Below are positions 51,783 to 61,163 of a stretch of DNA of 64,000 nt, in pieces. Each line of letters starts with the position of its first letter. The stretch's first letter is position 1. The notes under the pieces were generated by a model, which saw only the letters and a program-made list of their open reading frames with translations, was not told the origin of the DNA and did not search any database. The position numbers and the translations under genes are program-made. Origin of the DNA: Paenibacillus sp. HB172176 (GTDB lineage Bacteria; Bacillota; Bacilli; Paenibacillales; Paenibacillaceae); contig NZ_JAATHD010000001.1 in the NCBI RefSeq assembly GCF_011947265.1, forward strand, positions 124,001 to 188,000, read 5' to 3'.

Positions 51783-52886
51783 ATGCCAATCCAAAAAAAG
51801 ACAGTACGATTTAACGCCAAACGATCCGTTCTCATGCTTGCTATTATCGCCCTGATGGTTGTCGTGTCAGCCTGCTCTTCGGGCAATAATGCGAATAACA
51901 ACGCGTCGTCTTCAACGCCAACGACTTCTTCGGACACTAGCGGAACAGCGACGGATGCTCCCCCGGCAACGGACGCTCCCAAGGAGCTGACGAAGATTAC
52001 GCAAATAACGAACTGGTATGCGCAATCCGAGCATGGAGGCAATTATGCGGCGCTGGCGAAAGGCTACTATGAGGAAGCCGGTCTTGACATGACGATTACG
52101 CCGGGCGTCAACGTATCCGGCACGCAGCTGCTCGCATCCGGCAAAGCGCAATTCGCGATGAGCTCCAGCGACGAGGTGCTGGTCGCTCGCGAGAACGGCA
52201 TTCCGTTGGTCGCGATTCTCGGAACCTTCCAAACGAGCCCGCAATCGCTGACCTTCCACAAGGGGCAGGATATTAAAGGAATCGAGGATTTGAACGGACG
52301 CGACGTGTATGTAAGCAGCGGCATCTCCTACTGGGAATATTTCAAGAAGGCTTACGATATCTCCAAAGCGCGCGAGCTGAAATATAACTATGAGCTCAGC
52401 AGCTTCATGGCAAACGAAACCTCGGTCGTGCAAAGCTATATTACCTCGGAGCCGTACACGCTCGGCCAACAAGGCATCGAAACCGAGAGCATGCTGATCG
52501 GCGACTTTGGCTATAACCCGTATGCGAATGTGATGGTGACAACGGAGGAGTATATCGAGAAGCATCCCGATATCGTGCAAGCGTTCGTCGAAGCGACGAT
52601 GAAGGGTTGGTACTACTACAAGGACAACTATGAAGAGATCAATCCGACGATTCAAAAGGAAAATCCGGATGTTCCGCTTGACGCGTTCGCATACAGCGCG
52701 AAAGCCCTTCAGCCGCTTGTGTACGAGGGCGATGCGGCCGAGAACGGGGTTGGCCACATGCAGCAAGATCGCTGGGACGATATGAATAAGAAGCTGGTCG
52801 ATCTAGGCGTGACGAAGAAGAGCCAGGACGTAACTGAAGCGTTCACGAACGAATTCGTAGACAAGGCTTTTGCTGATTTGAAGTAA
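51783..52886 (+). CDS. ABC substrate-binding lipoprotein, NMT1/ThiY-like
   Basis: 367 residues from the ATG at 51783 (GGAGGG upstream). The signal ends in VVSAC, a lipobox. After a Ser/Thr/Ala-rich linker comes an NMT1/THI5-like fold (TNWYAQSEHGGNYAALAKG, GKAQFAMSSSDEVLVAREN). Such proteins bind pyrimidines (ThiY), sulfonates or other small ring compounds. It delivers the operon's substrate to the permease/ATPase pair. Confidence 0.9.
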   Translation: MPIQKKTVRFNAKRSVLMLAIIALMVVVSACSSGNNANNNASSSTPTTSSDTSGTATDAPPATDAPKELTKITQITNWYAQSEHGGNYAALAKGYYEEAGLDMTITPGVNVSGTQLLASGKAQFAMSSSDEVLVARENGIPLVAILGTFQTSPQSLTFHKGQDIKGIEDLNGRDVYVSSGISYWEYFKKAYDISKARELKYNYELSSFMANETSVVQSYITSEPYTLGQQGIETESMLIGDFGYNPYANVMVTTEEYIEKHPDIVQAFVEATMKGWYYYKDNYEEINPTIQKENPDVPLDAFAYSAKALQPLVYEGDAAENGVGHMQQDRWDDMNKKLVDLGVTKKSQDVTEAFTNEFVDKAFADLK

Positions 52887-52989
52887 GAAGTTTTGGGAAG
52901 ATGGAAGGCATATAAGCAGGCATGGGGGGCGGCGATGCGAGCCGCTCTTTCATCCTGCAGGCGATATTAATCAAGGGATGAAAGCTAAC

Positions 52990-53345
52990 GGCTGCCGATG
53001 AGGCTGTCGATTCATGGTGGAGCCATGAGCGAGTGGCCATTTGATCAAGGAGTGAAGCCTTACGGTCACAAGTGACCGTAAGAAGCCATTATTACTCCTT
53101 TCTCGGTTTTAACGGACACGGATGAGGCTGTCGATTAACTGTGGATCACCTACTTGTGGAACACCTCAGCCCGTTCCGCATTTGAAGCTCTAGCGCTGAA
53201 AATCAGCGCTAGAGCGCCAGTCGGAGCGACATCCAAAGCTGCAGCGCTGAAAATCAGCATTGCAGCCCAGTCCACAGTTAATCGACAGCCTCATCTGCGA
53301 CCCTTGCATCCTGTAAATCGTTGATATCGTCGCGTAACGGTCGCG
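52990..53345. repeat. compound palindromic repeat region
   Basis: A perfect 25-base inverted repeat (arms 53121-53145 and 53271-53295) encloses two hairpins that share the loop region GCTGAAAATCAGC (53187-53215, perfect; 53238-53266, 11 of 13 pairs). A third, partly decayed arm copy is at 52997-53021. CTTACGGTCAC/GTGACCGTAAG (53059-53082) and ACGGTC/GACCGT (near 53338) are further palindromes. No gene is seen in 52887-53563. Confidence 0.9.
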
Positions 53346-53563
53346 TTTGACCGTAAGGGAGGATAATGAAAGGCTTAATCCGTTATTTCTGTCTTTATAA
53401 CAATAGCAAGAGCGCGGCTGGAGTTTTCACTTACCTCTTGGAGAGGGAGATAAATCGCAAAAGTAACCCAACGGAGCTTCGATTTGTGATACGATTGGAA
53501 AATAATGAGTGAGAAGCTTGTGGAGCTTGTAATTTGCGGAGCTTGTGATGGGGGAGAAGGCTT

Positions 53564-54340
53564 ATGCTTGTAGGCACAAGACGGCATGAAATTATGAAGC
53601 TGCTCGATCAGAAGCAGCAAGTGACGATAAACGAATTGTCGGATTTGTTCAGCGTGTCGCAAATGACCATTCGAAGAGACTTGGATTTGCTGGAGTCGGA
53701 GGGGAAAATTCAGCGTTCCCACGGCGGAGCGGTGAAGGTTCAGCGTTATATGGGCGCGAACTACGAGCAGCGCTCCAGCGAGCATCCGGTTGAGAAAGCG
53801 GCGATCGCGAACGAAGCGGCGAAGCATATCCGCGATGGGATGAGCATTATTCTGGATGCGGGAACCACGACTGCGGCGATGGTGAACGAGCTTGAGCGTT
53901 TTCGCAATCTGAAGGTTATCACGCGGGATCTGCATATCGCGCTCCTGCTCTCCAACGAGGAGCGTTTCGGCAGTCTGGATGTGTATTGCACGGGAGGCCG
54001 AGTGAGCAAATGGGCTTACAGCATGGACGGCATCTACGCCGAACGCATGATGGCTTCGATCACGGTCGATATCGCCTTTATGACCTGCGAAGCCGTATCG
54101 CATGACAAAGGCGCGATGGCTTGGTCGCCCGTGCTCGTCGGAGCCAGACAGAATAGCATGAAGGCGGCGAACACGCGGATCTTGCTAGCCGATGCGACCA
54201 AATTCAGTTATACCTCGCTTGCGATATTTTCCGATCTGGAGGCGTTCGACGAGATCATTACGGATGATCGGATGGACCCGCGTGAGATAGAGATTTTCCG
54301 AAGCTCCGGTTATGCGTTGAACGTCGTTTCTGTCAAATAA
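53564..54340 (+). CDS. DeoR-family transcriptional regulator
   Basis: 258 residues. The N-terminal helix-turn-helix is QVTINELSDLFSVSQMTIRR (about 20-39), followed by the DeoR effector domain (DAGTTTAAMVNEL near 103 and ADATKFSYTSLAIF near 206). Family members sense phosphorylated sugars or related metabolites. It follows the catabolic operon and may regulate it, though 680 bases of repeats intervene. A terminator follows. Confidence 0.9.
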   Translation: MLVGTRRHEIMKLLDQKQQVTINELSDLFSVSQMTIRRDLDLLESEGKIQRSHGGAVKVQRYMGANYEQRSSEHPVEKAAIANEAAKHIRDGMSIILDAGTTTAAMVNELERFRNLKVITRDLHIALLLSNEERFGSLDVYCTGGRVSKWAYSMDGIYAERMMASITVDIAFMTCEAVSHDKGAMAWSPVLVGARQNSMKAANTRILLADATKFSYTSLAIFSDLEAFDEIITDDRMDPREIEIFRSSGYALNVVSVK

Positions 54341-54374
54341 GCCTTTGCGCACAAAATGCATACTATAGTAGAAT

Positions 54375-54406
54375 CGCAGCTCTTCTTACACAGGCTGCGG
54401 TTTTTT
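54375..54406 (+). terminator. rho-independent terminator
   Basis: CGCAGC / GCTGCG arms and a T-rich run (six T) 34 bases after the deoR-type gene. Confidence 0.8.
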
Positions 54407-54497
54407 GCGCTGTAAATCTACTATGCCAGGGACTATTGCACTATAATAGAGAAATGTGGAAAAGGAAAAAGCATACAAACAGGGAGCGATAGGATTG

Positions 54498-57400
54498 ATG
54501 AATGCTAGAGTGACAGTCAGACTATTATTCAGTGTGATTGCGATTGTCGTATTATTTTCAAATTATGTGGTAGAGCTCGCATGGGGGGATGCAGCGGATA
54601 AAGAACCGTATATCGTAGCTGTAGAGCAGGGCAATGGGATTTCAGGTTATAATTTCATAAGCTTGTTAATGAGCGATGGAACGGTTCGAGCGACGGGGAA
54701 TAATAGCCTCGGGCAATTAGGGAATGGAACAAGGGAATCAATCAGCTATCAACGTTCTACGGAAGTTCTTATCGATAGAGATACGCGGTTGAAGAATATT
54801 CAGGCAATCGCTGCGGGCGATAATTTCACCATCGCCTTGGATCATAATGGTCAAGTCTGGTCGTGGGGCTTCAACCAGTATGGCGCGCTTGGCCATAGAA
54901 CGGAAAATACGGAGAGTGTCTATGCGACGATGATCAACGGCTTGAACGATATTCAATCGATCTCCGCCGATTATCAAAATGTTCTTGCTTTGGATAAGAG
55001 CGGTCAGGTCTGGCAATGGGGAACCTACGTCAGTCCTTATGCCGGCGTGGATTCAGAGGCAATCTCGTCTCCTATCAAAGTGCGAACAGAGGGAGCTCCC
55101 TTGAATCATATCGAGAAAATTTCGGCAGGCGCGTTGACGAATTTGGCTCTTGACGAGAACGGTAGAGTATGGGGATGGGGAATTAATCGATATGGGACAT
55201 TAGGGTTTGGGGAAGAAGGATTAGTTGCGTACATGATGAAAGCCGCTCAAAAGGAGTCGCTGTCCGAGGATGAAATTGAAGAAGTTAAAGGTAATTTGAA
55301 CCATATCAAATTTTGGGATTTCGTAGCCTTCACGCACGGACTGCGTGACGATGATCCCGATGTCTATGAATGGAAGCTTGCCAGGCCTGTGACGTCAGAA
55401 GACGAGAGCTATATCGCTATGGCGGCAGGAGTAGTGAATAGTTTGTTCGTGAAAGATAATAATGATATCTATGCGCGAGGTCTTGTGACCGAAATGGTAG
55501 ATTCAAGTGCTGGTATGGATTGGGAAGCCGGGAAAGGCAAGTTTTTCGACAATGAAAAGCTGGAGCTGAGCGCGTCGACATCCATTGCGTCGGTATCTCT
55601 CGATTTATCAGGTTATATTAAACAAAGCGATGGTTCAACCTGGTGCTGGGGAGCGGCTTGCCTGGGGGCTCAGCCTGCTCAACAACCGGTTCGAATGAAG
55701 GAGCTGGATGATTTCCAGGCTTTGAACGGCAAAGAGGAGACCGTCGTTGGCTTGAAGGAGGACGGCACGGTATGGATTTGGGACAATTCTCTATCCCGTG
55801 CTTTCAGCGCTCCACAGAGATCATTGCTTGCTGATTCCAAGCAAGCTGCGTTAGGAAGCTTTTTTAGTGTTGTGCTGAAGAAGGACGGAACCGTATGGAG
55901 TGCCGGCGATAATGATTATGGTCAGTTAGGCGATAGGAGCAACGATGATAGAGATAAACCTGTGCAGGTTGTTGTCGGAGATGGCTCGGCTTTGACGAAT
56001 ATCGTGTCTGTTGCAAATGGAAAAACGCATGCTATAGCTCTGGGCCGAGATGGAACAGTTTGGGCATGGGGTTCTAATTTTCTCGGAGAATTGGGCAACG
56101 GGACGCGCGAAGAAGCCAATTATGCTGCACAAGTTCATACGAGCGATGGCATTTTGAACGATGTTATCGCAATAGCCGCGGGCGGCAATTATAGTCAGGC
56201 TTTGAAAAAGGATGGAACCGTATGGGAGTGGGGCGTCCATGATTTGTATTATACCGGCCCTTTGAATGCTGTGCAGGTCTTCAGGCGTAATGGTCCGTTA
56301 ACCGGAATTGTCGCCATAGCAACGGGAGATTCGCATAGTCTTGCGGTCGACGGGAAAGGGGAGGTGTATTCCTGGGGGTCTAATGATGATGATCAGCTCG
56401 GAGTGGATACGCAATCGGTCAATTATGCTATTCCTGTAGATCTTGGAGCAATTTCTTCTCCAATCGTGTCTGTATCCGCGGGGGAAAGCCATAGTCTGGC
56501 ACTCGCGCAAGACGGCACGGTTTGGGGCTGGGGGAGTAATCAATACGGACGATTGGGAGATGCGGACACAGCATATTCGACTCTATCGCCCGTTCAAGTT
56601 ATGATAGAGAATGGCCAGCCATTAACGGGGATAACAACAATCGATGCCGGTTTGGGCCATAATCTTGCTATTGACGTCAATCATAAGGTTTGGGTCTGGG
56701 GAGACAACAGCTTCGGGGAGCTGGGAATCGCAGATGATTCCATAGCAGCTGTGCAGGCACGTATGCTGAACGGACTGTCAAATGTACAATCCGTATCAGC
56801 GGGCTTCTTCTCCAGTATGGTTGTGCAGAAGGACGGAACGGTATGGGGATTCGGATCTAATGAATATGGTCAACTGATGCTTTCGACGAAATATAGACCA
56901 ATAAAGCAGGAGCAGCTAGTCCTTACTTTAGAGGAGAGAAGGGACGACGCGCTGGAGTTGCCAATAGAAAGCGCCGGAAATGACCAATTCAATGATAAAG
57001 TTGAGCGTTATTCGGATATCGAAGCGCATTGGGCTGAGCGGGCGATTATGGCTGCCGCCGACCTGGGCATTGTGACAGGCTACGAAGGAGGCAGTTTCAG
57101 GCCGGAGGCTGCTATAACCCGCGCTGAATTCACCGTCATGCTTATGCGCGCTTTGAAGCTTGAGGGAGAAGGAACTGTCCTCAGCTTCAACGATGCGATA
57201 CCGACATGGGCGCAAGATTCGGTCGCGCAGGCGGTTAAGAACGGAATTGTTGCCGGCTATGAGGACGGGACGTTCCAGCCGGGAGCGAACATTACGCGCG
57301 CGGAGCTGGCGGTCATGGCCGCGAGAGCGGCGGGCGCGGATTTATCGATAAGGGAAGAGACGGATTTCAGGGATAATGGAGATATTCCAGTTTGGGCAAG

Positions 57401-57536
57401 AGGAGCTGTTGCCAATATGAAGCTCGCGGATATTATCCATGGTCGAGACAGCAACGAGTTCGCTCCCGGAGCCAAGACGACCAGAGCGGAAGCGGTGACG
57501 ATTATTATGAACTTGTTGGGAGCGATATCGGAATGA
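54498..57536 (+). CDS. RCC1-repeat beta-propeller protein with three SLH domains
   Basis: 1012 residues from the ATG at 54498. An earlier in-frame GTG lies only nine bases after a TATAAT box at 54442-54447 and is unlikely. A signal peptide (about 1-30) is followed by about 14 RCC1-type repeats (VRATGNNSLGQLGNGT, VWSWGFNQYGALG, VWAWGSNFLGELGNGT, VWGFGSNEYGQL), enough for two seven-bladed propellers; several blades in the first half are degenerate. Three C-terminal SLH modules (ITRAEF, ITRAEL, TTRAEA motifs) bind pyruvylated wall polymer. It is a surface protein, possibly adhesive or scaffold; no enzyme motif was seen. Confidence 0.9.
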   Translation: MNARVTVRLLFSVIAIVVLFSNYVVELAWGDAADKEPYIVAVEQGNGISGYNFISLLMSDGTVRATGNNSLGQLGNGTRESISYQRSTEVLIDRDTRLKNIQAIAAGDNFTIALDHNGQVWSWGFNQYGALGHRTENTESVYATMINGLNDIQSISADYQNVLALDKSGQVWQWGTYVSPYAGVDSEAISSPIKVRTEGAPLNHIEKISAGALTNLALDENGRVWGWGINRYGTLGFGEEGLVAYMMKAAQKESLSEDEIEEVKGNLNHIKFWDFVAFTHGLRDDDPDVYEWKLARPVTSEDESYIAMAAGVVNSLFVKDNNDIYARGLVTEMVDSSAGMDWEAGKGKFFDNEKLELSASTSIASVSLDLSGYIKQSDGSTWCWGAACLGAQPAQQPVRMKELDDFQALNGKEETVVGLKEDGTVWIWDNSLSRAFSAPQRSLLADSKQAALGSFFSVVLKKDGTVWSAGDNDYGQLGDRSNDDRDKPVQVVVGDGSALTNIVSVANGKTHAIALGRDGTVWAWGSNFLGELGNGTREEANYAAQVHTSDGILNDVIAIAAGGNYSQALKKDGTVWEWGVHDLYYTGPLNAVQVFRRNGPLTGIVAIATGDSHSLAVDGKGEVYSWGSNDDDQLGVDTQSVNYAIPVDLGAISSPIVSVSAGESHSLALAQDGTVWGWGSNQYGRLGDADTAYSTLSPVQVMIENGQPLTGITTIDAGLGHNLAIDVNHKVWVWGDNSFGELGIADDSIAAVQARMLNGLSNVQSVSAGFFSSMVVQKDGTVWGFGSNEYGQLMLSTKYRPIKQEQLVLTLEERRDDALELPIESAGNDQFNDKVERYSDIEAHWAERAIMAAADLGIVTGYEGGSFRPEAAITRAEFTVMLMRALKLEGEGTVLSFNDAIPTWAQDSVAQAVKNGIVAGYEDGTFQPGANITRAELAVMAARAAGADLSIREETDFRDNGDIPVWARGAVANMKLADIIHGRDSNEFAPGAKTTRAEAVTIIMNLLGAISE

Positions 57537-58018
57537 AACCAGAAGCATTAATCGGCTATGCCTTTATGGCAGTGATTATTATCCTTGTTATTTGGCTGAG
57601 AACAAAGGGACGCCGCAGACCTATACGCAACAAAGGCTTCGGGATGCTCATCCCGGTCATGATTTTGCCGATCGTATTCGCGTTGACGATTTATTCACTG
57701 GCGATTGCACCCGATCAGGAATTTCATGTGCCTGTCTGGTGGGAGTTCCTCTGCGCGATCGTTCTAGGCGCCGGCCTCGGCAGCATTATGCTGTATCATA
57801 CGGGCTATGAACGCCGCGAAGACGGACAGGTCTATTCCAAGCCGAACAAAAATTTCAAGTATGTGCTGATCGCGATTATCGTGCTGCGCGTTGGGCTATC
57901 CGAATATTTCAAGGGTCTGGATTATTCCGAATTTACGATACTTACAATGGTGCTCGCGTTTGTCTATATCGGTGTATGGCGGGTCGGCAGCTTTGTGAAG
58001 TACCGCAGAACGGTCTAG
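57533..58018 (+). CDS. CcdC-like membrane protein
   Basis: 161 residues from the ATG at 57533, overlapping the SLH gene stop by four bases (ATGA). Four or five hydrophobic segments, RRPIRNKGFGMLIPVMILP after the first helix, and the YLVIR-like segment KYVLIAIIVLRVGLSEYFKG resemble the CcdC/DUF1453 family of Bacillus cytochrome c biogenesis loci. The function of CcdC is unknown. Translational coupling to an SLH protein is unusual. Confidence 0.7.
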   Translation: MKPEALIGYAFMAVIIILVIWLRTKGRRRPIRNKGFGMLIPVMILPIVFALTIYSLAIAPDQEFHVPVWWEFLCAIVLGAGLGSIMLYHTGYERREDGQVYSKPNKNFKYVLIAIIVLRVGLSEYFKGLDYSEFTILTMVLAFVYIGVWRVGSFVKYRRTV

Positions 58019-58140
58019 CGGCTTGCTCGGCAAGCTGCGATGATAAGAGATGGCACAAGACATGCGCCGTTTCGTCAATTGCCGTATACTGGAGACAGCA
58101 CTCTAGTTGACTATATGAATGCATAGGAGGCAGACCCAAA

Positions 58141-58479
58141 ATGACTGAACGTATTTGGCAGCCTGCGGAGCCGGGCGTGAAACGCAGAATTCTTCCTCCG
58201 GGGAAATCCGTCATGATGATGGAGGTTCAATTCGAGCAAGGCGCGGAGGGCTATGAGCATTCCCATGTGCATGAACAGATGAGCTATTGTCTGAAGGGAC
58301 GGATCGCATTCCGCATTGAAGGGGAGGAAACGATTATCGAGCAAGGCGAGACGATCGTCATCCCGAGCGGGGCGCGCCACGGCGTGACGGCGCTTGAGGA
58401 AAGCGCGCTGCTGGATTGCTTTACCCCGCTGCGCGAGGACTTGCTGTCATCTTGGAGGGCGTTCGAAAACGAGCAGTAA
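58141..58479 (+). CDS. cupin-domain protein
   Basis: 112 residues. Motif 1 is YEHSHVHEQMSYCLKGRI (His, His, Glu ligands) and motif 2 is IPSGARHGV. GGAGG lies ten bases before the ATG. It is a small metal-binding beta-barrel, possibly a pectin-degradation or sugar-isomerase accessory like KdgF, given the polysaccharide genes downstream; this is inference. Confidence 0.82.
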   Translation: MTERIWQPAEPGVKRRILPPGKSVMMMEVQFEQGAEGYEHSHVHEQMSYCLKGRIAFRIEGEETIIEQGETIVIPSGARHGVTALEESALLDCFTPLREDLLSSWRAFENEQ

Positions 58480-58662
58480 TGGTTGGGAGGGGGTGTGCGC
58501 ATTATGGGCATGATGGGGCAGGCTCTCAAGCCTTTTGGAAAGAGAATTCGCACGCCGCAGAGCGGTCCCGGACTATTCCCGGTCGTGCAACGCAGATTTT
58601 CAGCGCTGCAGTTAGTCGACAGTCTTCGCAATGTCCGCTACTGCAGCTTGTTGACTTCATGG

Positions 58663-58707
58663 AGCCTTCAGTCAGGACCTTGTCGGTCTGACCAAAGGCT
58701 CTTTTTG
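58663..58707 (+). terminator. rho-independent terminator
   Basis: GAGCCTT-CA-GTCAG and CTGAC-CA-AAGGCTC arms are followed by five T. The preceding 58585-58660 stretch carries GATTTTCAGCGCTGCAG and CGACAG, a decayed relative of the palindrome element at 53.2 kb. The rest of 58480-58870 has no gene. Confidence 0.82.
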
Positions 58708-58870
58708 CATTCCCTCATATACATCTCATGAAAGCTGAAATAGATCATTCCCTCCAAGGGGCAGTGGCGTTAGACTGGAAGCGTTATTTGTCGCGGTGAC
58801 TGTTCTTAATAATCACCATCGTGCGCATTCATGCAAAATCTACTAACTCTCAACCTTGGAGGAGAATCAA

Positions 58871-61114
58871 ATGAGACTGCCTGTTATATTCGAGAAGCTG
58901 TCCATGTTCGATAGATGGGAGGAGCCTTGCTCGATCGCATTGCCGTTTGCGGAAGGCGAGCTGAAGGACTCGAGCCGTATTACGATGCTTGATGCTGAGA
59001 AACCGATACCCTCCCAAACACAGATCACATCGCTCTGGCCGGACGGCTCAATCAAATGGCTGATGATGCATTTCCTGGCGGACCTGCCGGGCGGTGCGGG
59101 CAAAAGCTTCGAGTGCTGCACGGAAACGGCGAGCGTCGATCCCCGCCAGAAGATGACGGTGAAACTGGGCGACGGAGCCTGCTCTATCGATACTTCAGCT
59201 GTAACTGTTCATCTAAGCGCGCCGGGAGAGCGAGGCGTCTTCCGCTCCGTAGCCTCTTTGGAAGGCTTCAAGACCGATGAAGTGCGAGGCCCGGTCATAC
59301 AGGACGAGTCTGGCATGGCGTTCGATTGCGTGATTGGTCCCGAGGGCTGGGAGGTGCTGGAGGAAGGTCCGATTCGCGCCGTTGTTCAGGCGAGGGGCAA
59401 GCATGCGGGCGAAAGCGGCGGAGAATGGTTCGATTATGTCGTCAGAGTATACGCCTATGCGGGCAAGCCTTGGATGCGCGTGGATTATCAGATCATTAAC
59501 CGGGAGAAAGAAGCTGAGCAGCTCGTGAGCTCGCTAAACATGCAGATTGACACCACAGGCAACATGACCTCTGAGAAAGCTGTAGAAACGGGGATCGGCA
59601 TATCCAACTACATTACAACCATGGAGCGGGGCGGCTACAACAAGTCGCTTGCTTACACAATTACGGCGGAGAAGCTGAAGCTGGAGGGAAATGAGCATTT
59701 TCCGGAAAGCTTCTATGGCACCTTCTTCGGCCATTGGTCGGATGCGGAGAAGGGCGGCGTTACGCTGACACTCTATCAGGCGCAGCAGAATTTCCCCAAG
59801 TCACTCCATGTGACGGGGCACTCCGTCACAGCCGGCATCATCCCGGAAGGAACAAACCTGGCTATGATTCAAGGCGTCGCGAAGACGCATCGCATGCTTC
59901 TCCATGTGCATGGCCCCAAAGAAAGCATTGAAGATGCGAATATTCGCAGCCTGCAATTCCAGATGCCGGATCGGCCGATATTGCCCGCAGCCTATTATGA
60001 TCGAGCAGGCGTCATGGAGCCGCTGCATGTCGAGAACAAGCTCGGCAATGCGGAGCTTGGCTTCACGGTTCTGGCCGATTATCGGGCAAGAGCCTACGGC
60101 ATTCTGCACTGGGGAGACGGCCCGGACCGGGGCTACTCCGAGCAAGGCAGAGGCAAGGGCGATTGGGTATGGACGAACAATGAATACGATATGCCCCATG
60201 CGCTCATGCATCTCTACGCGAGAAAGGGCCAGCGTCGGTTCATGGACTATCTGCTGGTTGCCGCGGAGCATTGGATGGATGTGGATATTTGTCATTACAG
60301 CGATAATCCGCTCCGCTTTCAAGGGCAGATTCCGCATTCGCCTCGTCATGTCACGGACAATCCGGTTGTCTGCCATGAATGGGTGGAGGGCCTGCTGGAT
60401 TATTATCACCTGACCGGCGAGAGATGCGCGCTGGAGGCTGCTGTCGGCATTGGCGAGAATGTGCTTCGGTTGCTGGCGACGCCGCGCTATCAAGGCGCTC
60501 CCGGCGGCATTCAGGCGCGCGAAAGCGGCTGGGCGCTGCGCAGCTTGGGAGCTTTGTATGTGGAAACGGGAGACGGGAAATGGCTGGCTTACGCCGACCG
60601 AATTGTCGACCAGTTCGAGGAGTGGATGAACAAGTACGGCACATGGCTGTCGCCGTATACCGACCATACGGTCATCCGCGTGCCGTTCATGATTGCCATA
60701 GCGGTGAACTCGCTTATGCGTTATTACAAATTCAATCCTCAGGATCGAATCAAGAGAATGATCGTGCATGCGGTGAGCGATGCGCTCGAGCATACGTACA
60801 TGGAGGATGAAGGAGTCTTCATGTACAAGGATCTGCCGAGCATTGTCAAGCTGGAAACCGGCAATCCGCTCATTCTTGAGGCGCTCTCGTATGCATATGA
60901 ATTCACGGGAGAGAAGAAGTTCCTCCTCGCCGGACGCGTGCTGTTCAATCAAATTCTTGCGCGCATCGATAGAGAGAATGGCGGACAAGGGAAGGAAATA
61001 TCCGGCGATGCGGTCATTCTGTGGCAAGGCATGGGACCGAAGATGCTCGCACAATATTACTATCCCATGTTCTATTATTACCGCACGGCCAGCGGCGCGG
61101 GAATTGAGCTGTAG
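58871..61114 (+). CDS. YetA/PcRGLX-like (PL26-type) polysaccharide lyase-like protein
   Basis: 747 residues from the ATG at 58871 (GGAGGAG upstream); a TTG 15 bases earlier overlaps that site. No signal peptide, so apparently cytosolic. The N-terminal beta-sandwich (TSLWPDGSIKWLMMHFLADL) and middle beta-rich domain are followed by an alpha/alpha barrel (about 400-740; DMPHALMHLYARKGQRRFMD, HEWVEGLLDYYHLTGE), an arrangement like exo-rhamnogalacturonan lyases (PL26, B. subtilis YetA). It probably acts on imported acidic oligosaccharides. The neighbouring GH88 gene supports uronate-containing substrates. Confidence 0.72.
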   Translation: MRLPVIFEKLSMFDRWEEPCSIALPFAEGELKDSSRITMLDAEKPIPSQTQITSLWPDGSIKWLMMHFLADLPGGAGKSFECCTETASVDPRQKMTVKLGDGACSIDTSAVTVHLSAPGERGVFRSVASLEGFKTDEVRGPVIQDESGMAFDCVIGPEGWEVLEEGPIRAVVQARGKHAGESGGEWFDYVVRVYAYAGKPWMRVDYQIINREKEAEQLVSSLNMQIDTTGNMTSEKAVETGIGISNYITTMERGGYNKSLAYTITAEKLKLEGNEHFPESFYGTFFGHWSDAEKGGVTLTLYQAQQNFPKSLHVTGHSVTAGIIPEGTNLAMIQGVAKTHRMLLHVHGPKESIEDANIRSLQFQMPDRPILPAAYYDRAGVMEPLHVENKLGNAELGFTVLADYRARAYGILHWGDGPDRGYSEQGRGKGDWVWTNNEYDMPHALMHLYARKGQRRFMDYLLVAAEHWMDVDICHYSDNPLRFQGQIPHSPRHVTDNPVVCHEWVEGLLDYYHLTGERCALEAAVGIGENVLRLLATPRYQGAPGGIQARESGWALRSLGALYVETGDGKWLAYADRIVDQFEEWMNKYGTWLSPYTDHTVIRVPFMIAIAVNSLMRYYKFNPQDRIKRMIVHAVSDALEHTYMEDEGVFMYKDLPSIVKLETGNPLILEALSYAYEFTGEKKFLLAGRVLFNQILARIDRENGGQGKEISGDAVILWQGMGPKMLAQYYYPMFYYYRTASGAGIEL

Positions 61115-61163
61115 GTGAAACGGCGAAAGCGGCGCGGGAATCGAACTGTAGTTAAAGCGCCGA
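61091..61163. repeat. 37-bp tandem duplication of a gene 3' end
   Basis: Units 61091-61127 and 61128-61163 both begin AGCGGCGCGGGAAT. Each encodes SGAGIEL followed by TAG in the same register. The first is the true end of the lyase-like gene; the second underlies the end of the convergent AraC gene. Confidence 0.85.
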
